Assembly: GCA_019753155.1 (NCBI GenBank)
Contig: JAIELG010000019.1
Span: 16,877-80,876, forward strand
DNA length: 64,000 nt
Direction of reading: 5' to 3'
Source of the DNA: Burkholderiales bacterium
GTDB taxonomy: Bacteria; Pseudomonadota; Gammaproteobacteria; Burkholderiales; JABEVD01
Below are positions 1 through 8,877 of the stretch, piece by piece. The position numbers and the translations under genes were made by a program. The first letter of the stretch is position 1. Every line of letters starts with the position of its first letter. Under the pieces are notes generated by a model. It ran no database searches. It was not told where the DNA came from and was given only the letters and a program-made list of their open reading frames with translations.

Positions 1-527
1 TCGCAAGGCTCTTCACCCGGCCAGTCAACGTGCTCGTCCTTGACGAGCCCACCAACGATCTCGATATCGAAACCCTGGAACTGCTGGAATCGCTGCTTCT
101 CGACTACTCTGGCACACTTTTTCTGGTGAGCCACGACAGGGCTTTCCTGGACAACGTGGTGACACAGATCATCGCATTCGAAGGCAATGGCAAATGGTGC
201 GAATATGTCGGCGGATATGATGACTGGGTGAGGCAGAAAACCGCAGTCAAGACAAGGCCAGTGGAAGAAAGGAAACCGGCTGCGCAGAGCAAGCCGAAAA
301 AAAGCGGACTCGGCTTCAATGAAACCAAAGAGCTGCAAGCGCTTCCGGAAAAAATAGAAAAGCTCGAGATCGAGCAGAAGGCGCTCGGAACGAAGCTGGG
401 CGATCCCGATCTCTACAAGGAATCCCCCGAAAAGATAAGGGCATGTCAGGCGCGGTTCGACGCGATAGACTCCGAAATCGCCGCAGCCCTTGCCAGATGG
501 GAAGAATTGGAAGCGAAAAAAGGCTGA
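1..527 (+). CDS. uup: ABC-F ATPase Uup, C-terminal part (gene starts before the window)
   Basis: This is the 3' end of an ABC-F protein; the frame is open from base 3. The visible part starts just before the Walker B of the second ATPase cassette (LVLDEPTNDLDI), followed by the switch histidine in FLVSHDRAFLD. A charged linker and a C-terminal helical coiled-coil stretch (about the last 70 residues, rich in E, K and L) follow. That C-terminal extension is typical of Uup, a soluble ribosome- or DNA-associated ATPase linked to precise transposon excision and ribosome function, and separates it from EttA and YheS. The next gene begins 6 bases downstream, so the two are probably co-transcribed. 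Confidence 0.85.
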   Translation, partial: ARLFTRPVNVLVLDEPTNDLDIETLELLESLLLDYSGTLFLVSHDRAFLDNVVTQIIAFEGNGKWCEYVGGYDDWVRQKTAVKTRPVEERKPAAQSKPKKSGLGFNETKELQALPEKIEKLEIEQKALGTKLGDPDLYKESPEKIRACQARFDAIDSEIAAALARWEELEAKKG

Positions 528-533
528 TTCGCT

Positions 534-1430
534 ATGGAAATGTTCGAGAACAGGTTGCGCAAGAATGCGCGGCACCTGGCGAAATGGGGAAGACGAAGGG
601 GCATATCCTGTTACAGGATTTACGATCGCGACATTCCCGAGTTTCCTTTTATAGTCGATTATTACGAAGGCAAAGTCCACCTTCAGGTGCTCTCCGGCGA
701 ACTTTCGGACGAAGCGGTAAAAGCCGTCTCGACTGCGCTGGAGTTGCCGCCCGAGGCGGTCAGAACGAAAAGACGCGAGGGGCAGAAGGGCGACTCCCAG
801 TATGAAAAAACGGGGAAGCCCGGAGAAGATTTCGTCGTTACGGAAAACGGGTACAAGTTCATTGTCAACCTGGATGCCTATCTCGACACCGGGCTTTTTC
901 TCGATCATCGCAACATGAGGAAAATGGTCGGGGAAAAAGCCCAGGGAAAGCGCTTTCTCAACCTGTTTGCCTATACGGGAAGCTTCACGGTTTATGCCGC
1001 AAAAGGCGGCGCAAGCACTTCGACCACGGTGGATCTTTCGAATACCTATCTCGACTGGGCGAAGCGAAACTTCGAGTTGAACGATATGGACATAAATAAA
1101 AACATTATATTAAGAGAAGATGTTAATGTGTTTCTTGACAAAGAAAGGGGGGGATACGATCTCATCGTGCTCGATCCGCCCACATTTTCCAATTCAAAGA
1201 AAATGATCGGCACTTTCGATGTCCAGCGCGATCATGCAGACATGATCAAGCGGTGCATGAGCCTTCTGTCGGAAGGCGGGGCGCTTTTCTTCTCCAACAA
1301 CCTCAAAAGCTTCAGACTGGACCAGGATGCACTTTCCGGCCTGGATTTCAGTGAAATCTCCGGTCAGAGCGTCCCGGAAGACTTCAGAAACAAGAAAATA
1401 CACCGTTCCTGGCTCTTCGTGAAACCTTGA
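534..1430 (+). CDS. 23S rRNA methyltransferase, RlmK-type (stand-alone)
   Basis: A 298-residue class I SAM-dependent methyltransferase. The N-terminal RNA-binding part (about residues 1-95, with NARHLAKWGRRRG and YRIYDRDIPEFPF) and the catalytic core match the RlmK half of the E. coli RlmKL fusion, which makes m7G2069 in 23S rRNA. SAM motif I is LNLFAYTGSFTVYAAKGG, and the catalytic loop is VLDPPTFSNS. The enterobacterial enzyme is a fusion of about 700 residues; here only the RlmK half is present, with no RlmL partner in view. ATG 534 is used; ATG 540 is an equally possible start. The substrate is inferred from family. Confidence 0.8.
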   Translation: MEMFENRLRKNARHLAKWGRRRGISCYRIYDRDIPEFPFIVDYYEGKVHLQVLSGELSDEAVKAVSTALELPPEAVRTKRREGQKGDSQYEKTGKPGEDFVVTENGYKFIVNLDAYLDTGLFLDHRNMRKMVGEKAQGKRFLNLFAYTGSFTVYAAKGGASTSTTVDLSNTYLDWAKRNFELNDMDINKNIILREDVNVFLDKERGGYDLIVLDPPTFSNSKKMIGTFDVQRDHADMIKRCMSLLSEGGALFFSNNLKSFRLDQDALSGLDFSEISGQSVPEDFRNKKIHRSWLFVKP

Positions 1431-1464
1431 AATATGGCCGCTTGCGGCTATGAGTGACTTTTAC

Positions 1465-1800
1465 TCACTTGACGGTCACCGAAACCCTGGTCTGCAGGCC
1501 GGTCAAGGCATGGGAAGCTGTCGCTTCCTTGACGACGATCGTGTGCCTGCCCGGAGTAAGGTCGGGTAGATCGATTTTGCATGGGCATCCGCTCACGTTG
1601 CGATCGACTATAGGATCCTGATCGTCGACATAGACATGAAGATGATTGCCGGTGGGTCCGAGTTTGACATTGTATTCGAGCTTGTTTCCCATTCCGCTCG
1701 AAAGCGTCGAGCCATCCTTTGGCGAGAGTATCGTGATGGAGCCATCGGCAAAAGCCAATTGAGACAGGCTCATCAACAGCGTGAATAGGATCTTCTTCAT
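1465..1800 (-). CDS. small secreted protein, DUF4399-like Ig-type domain
   Basis: A predicted 111-residue exported protein. It starts MKKILFTLLMSLSQLAFADG, a clear signal peptide with cleavage likely after AFA. The start at 1800 is preferred over an upstream in-frame one because a GGGGAGA ribosome site lies about 6 bases before it. The mature part (SPKDGSTLSSG, then GNHLHVYVDDQDP, then a C-terminal DLTPGRHTIVVKEA) resembles the DUF4399 / Ig-like family, with one internal CPC pair. No enzymatic residues were recognised. It is convergent with the RlmK-type gene and separated from rnfH by about 140 bases, so it looks monocistronic. Function unknown. Confidence 0.7.
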   Translation of the reverse strand: MKKILFTLLMSLSQLAFADGSITILSPKDGSTLSSGMGNKLEYNVKLGPTGNHLHVYVDDQDPIVDRNVSGCPCKIDLPDLTPGRHTIVVKEATASHALTGLQTRVSVTVK

Positions 1801-1907
1801 GATGTTCTCCCCGACAGGACATTGAGTATTATTCTTAGGCTGCAAGAGCGGGATTGTCAAGCCGGGTATTTTAATACTTCGCATAATGTATATTATGTTA
1901 AATAATT

Positions 1908-1955
1908 AAAAAAGGCGCGGCAGGGCCCCGGACCAACCGCCTACCCGCCTTTTTT
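1908..1955 (-). terminator. probable rho-independent terminator at the end of rnfH
   Basis: The two arms at 1908-1917 and 1946-1955 are perfect 10-base inverted copies (AAAAAAGGCG and CGCCTTTTTT) around a GC-rich 28-base loop. On the minus strand the second arm ends in a T run. The first arm includes the last codons of rnfH. The loop is longer than usual, so termination is likely but not certain. Confidence 0.4.
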
Positions 1956-2243
1956 CATCGCCTTGCCTTCTTCGGCCCGCTTCCTTCTCACTGCCTTAGG
2001 ATCTGCAATGAGCGGACGGTAGATTTCCACCCTGTCGTTCTGATGCAAAACCGCATCGGCCTTGACCAGTTTTCCGAATATGCCCAGCTTGTTCTTTGCG
2101 AAATCGATTTCAGGATGCCGCTCCTGTATCCCGGATTTATGCACAGCTTCCGTTGCCGTCGCTCCTTCGGGCACTTTCAATTGGATCAAGGTTTGCACTT
2201 CGGGCAAGGCATAGACGACTTCGACTTCGATTTCATGGCTCAT
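1941..2243 (-). CDS. rnfH: RnfH family protein (UPF0125), ubiquitin-like fold
   Basis: A 100-residue protein of the RnfH/UPF0125 family. The N-terminal beta strand IEVEVVYALPEVQ, the central KLGIFGK and the motif DRVEIYRPLIADPK are characteristic, and the basic tail (RRKRAEEGKAMKKGG) is normal. The family has a beta-grasp fold; its role is unclear despite the name, which comes from proximity to rnf genes in some organisms. It overlaps the ratA stop by 4 bases (ATGA), so the two are translationally coupled. The ratA-rnfH pair opposite smpB is a widely conserved arrangement. Confidence 0.9.
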   Translation of the reverse strand: MSHEIEVEVVYALPEVQTLIQLKVPEGATATEAVHKSGIQERHPEIDFAKNKLGIFGKLVKADAVLHQNDRVEIYRPLIADPKAVRRKRAEEGKAMKKGG

Positions 2244-2674
2244 TTGTAAACTTTCTCCGCTCTCTTGATGAATGCATCGACGAAGCTGTTTGCGATCAGG
2301 TTAAAGATCGGACCGACCAGCGTCTCCAGCAACTTGTTCGAAAATTCGTAGTGCAGCCTGAAGTCTATTTTGCAGGCCTCCCCGCCCAAAGCGATAAAGC
2401 GCCAGCTTCCGTCGAGTGTCTCGAAGGGGCCGTCCACCAGCTTCATTTCGATGAGATCAGGCGCGTTTCGCCTGTTTTCGGTCGTGAACGACTTTTTGAC
2501 ATGATGAAAATCGATCATCACCGTTGCATGAATCACATTTTCTTCGTCTATCGAAGCGATCGACGCCCCGCCGCACCATGGCAAAAACGATGGATACGCC
2601 TCGATATTGTCCACAAGCGAGAACATCCGTTGTGCGGAATAGTGAACCAGTACCGTTTTTTCGACTAAAGCCAT
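2240..2674 (-). CDS. ratA: RatA-type START-domain protein (coenzyme Q-binding / ribosome association)
   Basis: A 144-residue SRPBCC/START-like protein. It opens with [31 protein letters not shown], a signature shared by bacterial RatA and mitochondrial Coq10. E. coli RatA was described as inhibiting 70S formation, while Coq10 relatives bind ubiquinone; the sequence alone cannot decide between them. The length is normal for the family and the terminal helix ([13 protein letters not shown]) is intact. It is the first gene of ratA-rnfH, and its start lies 48 bases from the divergent smpB start, so promoters for both must fit in that gap. Confidence 0.9.
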   Translation of the reverse strand: MALVEKTVLVHYSAQRMFSLVDNIEAYPSFLPWCGGASIASIDEENVIHATVMIDFHHVKKSFTTENRRNAPDLIEMKLVDGPFETLDGSWRFIALGGEACKIDFRLHYEFSNKLLETLVGPIFNLIANSFVDAFIKRAEKVYK

Positions 2675-2722
2675 AGCTTAATTGCTGGTAAAATGGCATT
2701 TTATCCCATTTTCACCGGATTC

Positions 2723-3166
2723 ATGAGCATTGCCCAGAACAAAAAGGCATTCCACGATTATTTTATCGAGGAGAGATTCGAGGCAGGCATCGTCCTCGAT
2801 GGATGGGAAGTCAAATCGATACGCGCGGGACGCGTGAATCTGAAGGAAGCCTATGTCGTCGTCCAGGGAGTGGAGATTTTCATTATCGGCTGCCACATCA
2901 GTCCTCTCGTAACGGCATCCACCCATGTTCAGCCCGATCCATTACGAACCCGCAAACTGCTGCTTCATGCAGAGGAAATCAGGAAGCTCATCATCAAGGT
3001 GGAGAGAGCCGGCTATACGCTTGTCCCGCTGGACATGCACTACAAAGCCGGGAGGATAAAGCTTGAAGTTGGCCTTGCCAAGGGCAAAAAACAATATGAC
3101 AAGCGCGAATCCGAGAAGGAGCGCGACTGGCAAAGGGAGAAGCAGCGTCTGACGCGTTCGAAATGA
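2723..3166 (+). CDS. smpB: SsrA-binding protein SmpB
   Basis: A 147-residue SmpB, the partner of tmRNA in rescuing stalled ribosomes. Family signatures are [38 protein letters not shown] and the C-terminal basic tail [20 protein letters not shown] that enters the decoding site. An upstream in-frame start at 2693 would add ten residues not found in the family, so ATG 2723 is used. No tmRNA gene (ssrA) was seen nearby. It is convergent with the response regulator, 3 bases apart. Confidence 0.95.
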   Translation: MSIAQNKKAFHDYFIEERFEAGIVLDGWEVKSIRAGRVNLKEAYVVVQGVEIFIIGCHISPLVTASTHVQPDPLRTRKLLLHAEEIRKLIIKVERAGYTLVPLDMHYKAGRIKLEVGLAKGKKQYDKRESEKERDWQREKQRLTRSK

Positions 3167-3169
3167 ACC

Positions 3170-3802
3170 CTAATTTATCAATCCGTTCTGGATCACGTAA
3201 AGGGTAAGTTCCGCGTTGTTTTTCAGCTTCATCTTTTCCAGAATATGGGCACGGTGCGTGCTGATGGTTTTCACGCTGAGGGACATCTGGGATGCAATTT
3301 CGGAGACTGTTTTCCCTGAGCCGATCAGCCTGAAAACCTGATACTCCCTGTCGCTCAATGTCTCGTGCAGTGGTTTTTCCGAATCGACGCCAAGTTCGAC
3401 CAGGAGCAGTTCGGCAAGCGTGGGACTGATATACTTCTTGCCCTGAGCGACTTTACGGATCGCCTCGACCAACTCTTCCGGCGCGGTTTCCTTCGTCATG
3501 TAACCTACAGCCCCCACCTTGAGGAGGCGAACCGCATACTGGTCCTCCGGATACATGCTCAGAATCAACACCCTGATCCCACGGTTCTCGCTCATGATCT
3601 GCTTCAGGGTATCCACGCCGTTTCTTCCGGGCATGGATACATCGAGCAGAACGACATCCCACTCCCCTTCCCTGATCTTCCTGAGCGCTTCGACACCGTT
3701 CTCGGCTTCGCCGGTCACGGTCATATCCGGCGTTTCGGCCAGTATCCTTCTCAGACCCTGCCTGACGATTGCATGGTCGTCAACGATGAGCACCTTGATC
3801 AT
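3170..3802 (-). CDS. NarL/FixJ-type response regulator (orphan)
   Basis: A 210-residue two-domain regulator. The receiver domain (about residues 1-120) has the acidic pair D8/D9, phospho-acceptor D54 (VVLLDVSMPG), S82 and K104. The C-terminal LuxR-type HTH (about 145-207) has LSDREYQVFRLIGSGKTVSEIA and LSVKTISTHRAHILEKM. No sensor kinase is encoded in the window. The first 23 bases lie inside the 3' end of nlpD, which implies co-expression with surE-pcm-nlpD. In many proteobacteria rpoS occupies this place. Target genes cannot be inferred. Confidence 0.9.
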   Translation of the reverse strand: MIKVLIVDDHAIVRQGLRRILAETPDMTVTGEAENGVEALRKIREGEWDVVLLDVSMPGRNGVDTLKQIMSENRGIRVLILSMYPEDQYAVRLLKVGAVGYMTKETAPEELVEAIRKVAQGKKYISPTLAELLLVELGVDSEKPLHETLSDREYQVFRLIGSGKTVSEIASQMSLSVKTISTHRAHILEKMKLKNNAELTLYVIQNGLIN

Positions 3803-4721
3803 GTGTTTTCAAGTAATTCATAGGGTCGACGGGTTTCCCGAATCGCCTGATTTCAAAATGGAGCATGACCTGGCTTGCATCGCTATCTCCCATTTCCCCG
3901 ATTTTATCGCCCTTGTTGACACTCTGCCCTTCCCTGACCAGGATCCTGCTGTTATGGGCGTAGGCGCTGAGATAGGTCTTGTCGTGTTTCACTATGACGA
4001 GTTTCCCGTAACCACGCAAGTTGCTTCCAGTATAGACAACTTTACCGGACGCGCTCGCCAGCACGGGTTGCCCCATTTTTCCGGAAATATCGATTCCCTT
4101 CAGATTCGCGCTCTCGCTGAACCCGGTCACAACTTTCCCCTCTGCAGGCCAGCCCCAATCGATCCCGCCCTCATCGGACTCCTGCACAGCCCTGGTCTCC
4201 GCTTTTTCGGGCTTTTGATCAGGTTCGGATTTCTGTTCGGGTTCTGGCTTCTGGAGGGGCGCAGCCTGGGGTTTCTGCAGCGCCTGCTCGGAATATGGAA
4301 GCTCGAACCCCAATGGCTGGCTTTTCAGCATATCGGTATTTTCTGCATGTGCATCCGGTGCGCCGGCCGGCTTCGTCGGGGAGGGCTGGGGAGAGGCCGT
4401 CGGGGGGACAGCCATGGCGAGCGGCCGCGTCACGGCCTGCTCCTTTGGGGCATAGAGCTTGAGTTCCCTGCCTACGACGATTTTATCTATATTGGCGATC
4501 CCGTTCCATTGCGCGAGATCCTTGTAGTCCATACCGAATTCCAGCGCTATGCCGAACAGGGTGTCGCCCTTTTGCACGGTATAGACCTGCGGGCGCCAAT
4601 CTTTCGCTACCTGAACCGCAGGCGCTTGAGGGGGATTCGGATGCTTCTCGACAACAGGCGCCTTGTTGGGAGCCGAGGCGCAGGCCGCCAGAAACATTGA
4701 AACCAGAACAATCCATTTCAT
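3780..4721 (-). CDS. nlpD: NlpD-type murein hydrolase activator, LysM + degenerate LytM lipoprotein
   Basis: A 313-residue outer-membrane lipoprotein: MKWIVLVSMFLAAC gives a lipobox with the lipidated Cys at 14. A LysM domain follows at about 45-95 (YTVQKGDTLFGIALEFG), then a Pro/Gln-rich linker and a C-terminal M23/LytM domain. The zinc ligands are incomplete, with KGIDIS lacking the first His and VMLHFEIR lacking the first His of HxH, as in E. coli NlpD. It should therefore activate a cell-wall amidase (AmiC type) at division rather than cut peptidoglycan itself. Start 4721 rather than 4820 is chosen because it begins the signal peptide. Its 3' end overlaps the response regulator by 23 bases. 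Confidence 0.92.
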   Translation of the reverse strand: MKWIVLVSMFLAACASAPNKAPVVEKHPNPPQAPAVQVAKDWRPQVYTVQKGDTLFGIALEFGMDYKDLAQWNGIANIDKIVVGRELKLYAPKEQAVTRPLAMAVPPTASPQPSPTKPAGAPDAHAENTDMLKSQPLGFELPYSEQALQKPQAAPLQKPEPEQKSEPDQKPEKAETRAVQESDEGGIDWGWPAEGKVVTGFSESANLKGIDISGKMGQPVLASASGKVVYTGSNLRGYGKLVIVKHDKTYLSAYAHNSRILVREGQSVNKGDKIGEMGDSDASQVMLHFEIRRFGKPVDPMNYLKTHDQGAHR

Positions 4722-4732
4722 TTGATCATACC

Positions 4733-5398
4733 TTAGTTGACGCCCGGCACCAGCGGTACGAATTTCACTGCATCCATGGCGGTCTCGACATAACCCGATT
4801 CGTTGCGTTCGATGAGGCATAGATGCTGCTCGCCTCCGCCCAAGGGCAAAACCATTCTACCACCGATGGCGAGTTGCTCCAGCAATGCCTTCGGAACCTG
4901 GGTTGCGGCAGCAGCCAGGATGATTCCGTCAAACGGCGCGCCTTCCTTGTAACCGAGATTGCCGTCGGCATGCCTGAGCTTGACGTTATGGATGCGCAAT
5001 TCCTTGAGGGAGGCGCGGGCTCTCGCAAGCAGGGGAGCGATGCGCTCGACCGAATAGACTTCCCGCGCAATTTTGGCCAGAACTGCAGCCTGATATCCGC
5101 AGCCTGTTCCGATTTCCAGAACCCTGTCCAGACTACCGGCGCAATTGAGCAATTCCAGCATGCGGGCAACGATTTTCGGATTCGATATGGTTTGTCCGAA
5201 TCCCAAAGGTAGCGACACGTCGTCGTAAGCGCGGCTCGCAAGCGCCTCATCGACGAAAATATGCCTGGGAATGGAATTCATCGCCGAGAGGACCGCTTCG
5301 TCCCGGATTCCCTGTTCGCGCAAACGCTCGACCATGCGTGAGCGCGTGCGCTGGGAAGTCATGCCTATCCCGTTGTGCCTGCCGATCAGATCAGCCAT
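4733..5398 (-). CDS. pcm: protein-L-isoaspartate O-methyltransferase
   Basis: A 221-residue repair methyltransferase that methylates L-isoaspartyl residues in damaged proteins. Seen are the substrate-side motif [17 protein letters not shown], the [15 protein letters not shown] segment and SAM motif [16 protein letters not shown]. The start at 5398 ([12 protein letters not shown]) overlaps the last 13 bases of surE; MTSQRTRS at 5362 is an alternative. Longer in-frame starts run through surE and are rejected. It lies between surE and nlpD, the conserved order in beta- and gammaproteobacteria. Confidence 0.93.
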   Translation of the reverse strand: MADLIGRHNGIGMTSQRTRSRMVERLREQGIRDEAVLSAMNSIPRHIFVDEALASRAYDDVSLPLGFGQTISNPKIVARMLELLNCAGSLDRVLEIGTGCGYQAAVLAKIAREVYSVERIAPLLARARASLKELRIHNVKLRHADGNLGYKEGAPFDGIILAAAATQVPKALLEQLAIGGRMVLPLGGGEQHLCLIERNESGYVETAMDAVKFVPLVPGVN

Positions 5399-6120
5399 TG
5401 CCTCAATGCATCCAGTTGGCTGAAATGGGTCAGGTCGATCTGCAGCGGCGTGACCGAAACCTGACTGTTCGCTACTGCATAAAAATCGGTATCTTCCGCA
5501 ATATCCTGGGCCGCCCCAGCCGCGCCCACCCAATACACCATTTCGCCGCGCGGATTCCTGGTTTTCACCACGGGTTCCGCCTTGTGCCTTTTACCGAGGC
5601 GGGTTACCTTGATGCCGTTCAATGCTTCATAAGGCAAATCAGGCACATTGACGTTCAACAGCATAGGTTGGGTCATTGCGTCGCACCGCTGGACCATTTC
5701 CCTGACTATGCGCGCAGCAGCCGGAAAATTTCCATTCTCCGTCCCCGCCAGGGAAACGGCGATCGATGGAACGCCCAGGAGGAAGCCTTCCGTCGCTGCC
5801 GCGACCGTGCCGGAATAGATCGTGTCGTCTCCCATGTTTGCTCCATGGTTGATTCCGGAAATCACCATGTCCGGGAGTTCGTCCAGCATGCCGGTCACGG
5901 CAAGATGCACGCAATCCGTAGGCGTGCCGTTGACATAATAAAAACCGTTGTGGGCTCGCTTCAAATTGAGCGGCCGATCGAGCGTCAGCGAATTGCTTGC
6001 CCCGCTCCTGTCCCGCTCCGGGGCAACCACCGTGATTTCCGCAATGGCCGACAATGCATCTGCCAGGCAGGCAAGGCCGGGGGAAAAATAACCATCATCG
6101 TTGCTGATCAGAATGCGCAT
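5386..6120 (-). CDS. surE: 5'/3'-nucleotidase SurE
   Basis: A 244-residue metal-dependent nucleotide phosphatase. The N-terminal [16 protein letters not shown] carries the metal-binding D8/D9. Further family motifs are [28 protein letters not shown] and [21 protein letters not shown]. It dephosphorylates nucleoside monophosphates and short polyphosphates and is linked to stationary-phase survival. It is the first gene of surE-pcm-nlpD-regulator. A weak promoter candidate lies in the 82-base gap behind gspF. Confidence 0.96.
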   Translation of the reverse strand: MRILISNDDGYFSPGLACLADALSAIAEITVVAPERDRSGASNSLTLDRPLNLKRAHNGFYYVNGTPTDCVHLAVTGMLDELPDMVISGINHGANMGDDTIYSGTVAAATEGFLLGVPSIAVSLAGTENGNFPAAARIVREMVQRCDAMTQPMLLNVNVPDLPYEALNGIKVTRLGKRHKAEPVVKTRNPRGEMVYWVGAAGAAQDIAEDTDFYAVANSQVSVTPLQIDLTHFSQLDALRQWLI

Positions 6121-6171
6121 CGTATGCCAAAGGCGAAGGGTGGGAAAATCCGCATGAAAGAGGCCGTAGAG

Positions 6172-6200
6172 ATTGTGATAAAAAAAGAGGTATAAATCAA
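6172..6200 (-). promoter_or_regulatory. possible sigma70 promoter for surE operon
   Basis: Read on the minus strand, TTGATT (6200-6195) is followed by a 17-base spacer and CACAAT (6177-6172), about 50 bases before the surE start. Both boxes match four of six consensus bases. It is the best candidate in the short gspF-surE gap but is weak. Confidence 0.3.
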
Positions 6201-6202
6201 GC

Positions 6203-7417
6203 TTAACGAACCAACTGGTTCATTCCGATGATGGGAAGCATGATCGCCAGCACGATCAATAGAACAACCCCGCCCATCACCACGATGAGTACGGGCTCCA
6301 TCAGCCCGGTAAGCCATGCTGTCTTGCCTTCCATTTCCTGCGCCTGCTGCTGGCTGGCGCGCTCCAGCATGGGCGCGAGCTTGCCGCTTGCCTCCCCGCT
6401 CGAAATGAGGTGAATCAGGATGGGGGGAAATTTCTTGCTCTGGGCAAGCGCGCGGCTCAGAGATGCGCCCTCCTTCACGAGACGCACCGAATGCTCGATC
6501 GCTTCCCGAAGATGCAGGTTGGACACGATCATGGCACCGGTCTGCAGGGACTTGAGGAGCGGTACGCCGCTTCCGACCAGAATCGCCAGAGTGTTGGCGA
6601 ACCTTGCGGTATTGAGTCCTCTGATCAGGCTTCCGACCAGGGGAAGCCGCAGCAGGAAACCATGCCACCGATAGCGCAGTTCCTGCCTGGACAATGCGGC
6701 CCGCCCCGCCCAAATCCCGAGCACAATCCCTCCCAGCCAGTACCACCCCGTTGCGCGCAGGAAATCGCTGGATGCGATGAGCGCGCGGGTCAGGAAGGGG
6801 AGCGTCTGATGGCTTTGCCTGAATACGCCGATGACCTGTGGAACCACGTAAACGAGCAGCCCGGTGATGACGGCAAAAGCAACTAGGCTGACCGCAGCAG
6901 GATAGAGGAAAGCGAGCATCACTTTCTGGCGCAATGCGTTCCGGTTTTCGATATAGTCGGCAAGGCGAAGCATGACCTTGGCGAGTTCCCCGGATTCCTC
7001 CCCGGCGTGGACGAGCGCCCGGTAAATTTCCGGGAACACTTTCCCGTAATGTCCCAATGCCCGCGCAAGCGGCTGCCCGGACAGCACCTCGGCTCGCACC
7101 CCGGCGAGTACCTGTTTCGCATAATCGTTTTCCGATTGTTCGACCAGCGCGCTCAAGGCTGTCTCGACTGTCAAACCCGCGATAAGCAACGTCGAAAATT
7201 GACGGGTGAAGAGGCTGAGCTGCGCGGCGGAAAATCGTTTTTTCCACCATGCAATGGCGCTTCCCGCAATGGCTTCCTGGGAAACCGGCTGTATCTGCAT
7301 CGGGACAAGATCGAGCCCCCTCAAATAAGCTCTCGCCTGGCGCGCCGTGTCGACCTCGACGACGCCTTTCACCACCTGTCCCCTGTTGTCTATGGCTTCG
7401 TAGCGGAATGCGCTCAC
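6203..7417 (-). CDS. gspF: type II secretion inner-membrane platform protein GspF
   Basis: A 404-residue polytopic protein with two GspF (T2SSF) repeats and three predicted membrane spans (around 170-195, 220-240 and the C-terminal [19 protein letters not shown]). The N-terminus [31 protein letters not shown] is typical of GspF rather than the type IV pilus PilC. The repeat motifs [19 protein letters not shown] and [16 protein letters not shown] are intact. GspF couples the GspE ATPase to the pseudopilus platform. Last gene of gspC-D-E-F; its start is one base after the gspE stop. Confidence 0.96.
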   Translation of the reverse strand: MSAFRYEAIDNRGQVVKGVVEVDTARQARAYLRGLDLVPMQIQPVSQEAIAGSAIAWWKKRFSAAQLSLFTRQFSTLLIAGLTVETALSALVEQSENDYAKQVLAGVRAEVLSGQPLARALGHYGKVFPEIYRALVHAGEESGELAKVMLRLADYIENRNALRQKVMLAFLYPAAVSLVAFAVITGLLVYVVPQVIGVFRQSHQTLPFLTRALIASSDFLRATGWYWLGGIVLGIWAGRAALSRQELRYRWHGFLLRLPLVGSLIRGLNTARFANTLAILVGSGVPLLKSLQTGAMIVSNLHLREAIEHSVRLVKEGASLSRALAQSKKFPPILIHLISSGEASGKLAPMLERASQQQAQEMEGKTAWLTGLMEPVLIVVMGGVVLLIVLAIMLPIIGMNQLVR

Positions 7418-7418
7418 G

Positions 7419-8873
7419 TCAATCCTTCGTTACGCGAAGCAACTCCTCGAGGGATGTTTCGCCGCTCGCCACCCATCTCATCCCGTCCTGGCGCAAATTG
7501 CGCATCCCTTTGGAGAGCGCGTAGGCGCGGATTTCATGCTCCGACACCGCATCGTGAATGAACCGGCGCAATGCCTCGTCCATGACGAGGAGCTCGTAGA
7601 TCCCGGTGCGTCCGCGATACCCGCTCGAATCGCATGCATCGCACCCGGTCGCGGCATAAGTCGCTTCAGGCAGGCTGTCGAACAGCGCATCAGGATCGAC
7701 GGGTTTCCTGCATTGATGGCACAGCCTGCGCACCAGCCTTTGCGCGAGAACGCCGATCAGGCTCGATGCGAGCAGAAACGGTTCGACCCCCATGTCGATC
7801 AGCCTCGTCACTGCGCTGGCTGCATCGTTGGTATGCAATGTCGCCAGGACGAGATGCCCGGTCAGGCTGGACTGGACGGCAATTTGAGCGGTCTCGAGAT
7901 CCCTGATCTCGCCGATCATGATGACATCGGGATCCTGGCGCAAAATGGCGCGTAGCGCCTTGGCAAAACTCATGTCTATCCTGGGATTCACCTGGGTCTG
8001 CCCGATGCCGTCGAGATCGTATTCGATCGGATCTTCGACTGTCATGATATTCATCGCCGTGGAATCGATGCGGGACAAGGCTGCATACAGGGTCGTAGTT
8101 TTTCCGGAACCTGTCGGTCCGGTGACGAGCAGAATCCCGTGAGGCTGCCGGATCAGCGCATTCACGCCATCCAGGGTTGCGTCGCCCATGCCCAGCCTCG
8201 ACAGATCGAGGCGCCCTGATTCCTTATCCAGAAGGCGCATGACGACGCGCTCTCCATGTCCGGTCGGCAGCGTGGAAACCCTGACGTCCACGGGTTTGCC
8301 GGCGATCCTGAGCGCAATGCGTCCATCCTGCGGCAGCCTTTTTTCGGCGATATCGAGTTGCGCCATGATCTTGATCCTGGACACGATGGCAGCATGCAGG
8401 GCGCGATGAGGCTCGATGATGTCGCGCAATGCGCCATCCAGCCTGAAACGCACCACGGACCTGTTTTCGAAGATCTCGATATGGATGTCGGATGCATTCT
8501 CGCGCAGCGCCTGGGTCAGGAGCGCATTGATCATCCTGATGATGGGCGCATCCCCTTCCGCTTCCAGCAGATCCTCGATCTGCGGCATTTCCTCGATCAT
8601 CCGGGAAAGATCGATGTTCTGCTCGAAGTCGTCGGCGAGCATCGCGGCCGATGAATCGGCCTGGGAATAAATTTCGGAAATGGATTTATCGAACTGTTTC
8701 GAATCGAGCAAGACGGCATGTATTGGAACGCCGAGCGCCCGTCTCGCCTCTGCAATGGTTTCGATGCCTGCGCCCTCCCTCAGGCAGATTTGCGCGCGCT
8801 CCGGCGAATAAGCGGAAACGAAAATGCCTTTTGCCTGGGCGAAGGTATAAGGAATCAGCTTTTTCGGCTGCAT
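7419..8873 (-). CDS. gspE: type II secretion ATPase GspE
   Basis: A 484-residue cytoplasmic hexameric ATPase powering pseudopilus assembly. It has an N-terminal GspL-binding region (about 1-110), then Walker A GPTGSGKTTTLY (from residue 252), an Asp box, Walker B around DVIMIGEIRDLETAQ and the His box LATLHTNDA. A tetracysteine zinc motif is present (C385, C388, C411, C414), diagnostic for GspE and PilB-like ATPases. It lies 4 bases after gspD and 1 base before gspF in one operon. Confidence 0.96.
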   Translation of the reverse strand: MQPKKLIPYTFAQAKGIFVSAYSPERAQICLREGAGIETIAEARRALGVPIHAVLLDSKQFDKSISEIYSQADSSAAMLADDFEQNIDLSRMIEEMPQIEDLLEAEGDAPIIRMINALLTQALRENASDIHIEIFENRSVVRFRLDGALRDIIEPHRALHAAIVSRIKIMAQLDIAEKRLPQDGRIALRIAGKPVDVRVSTLPTGHGERVVMRLLDKESGRLDLSRLGMGDATLDGVNALIRQPHGILLVTGPTGSGKTTTLYAALSRIDSTAMNIMTVEDPIEYDLDGIGQTQVNPRIDMSFAKALRAILRQDPDVIMIGEIRDLETAQIAVQSSLTGHLVLATLHTNDAASAVTRLIDMGVEPFLLASSLIGVLAQRLVRRLCHQCRKPVDPDALFDSLPEATYAATGCDACDSSGYRGRTGIYELLVMDEALRRFIHDAVSEHEIRAYALSKGMRNLRQDGMRWVASGETSLEELLRVTKD

Positions 8874-8877
8874 GGCC

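Noticed and set aside
3780..4150. NlpD as an active LytM endopeptidase
   Set aside because: Two of the zinc His residues are replaced (KGIDIS, VMLHFE), as in amidase activators.
3519..4700. 393-residue plus-strand frame opposite nlpD
   Set aside because: Its sequence mirrors the reverse strand of a clear NlpD gene, with no ribosome site or family signature.
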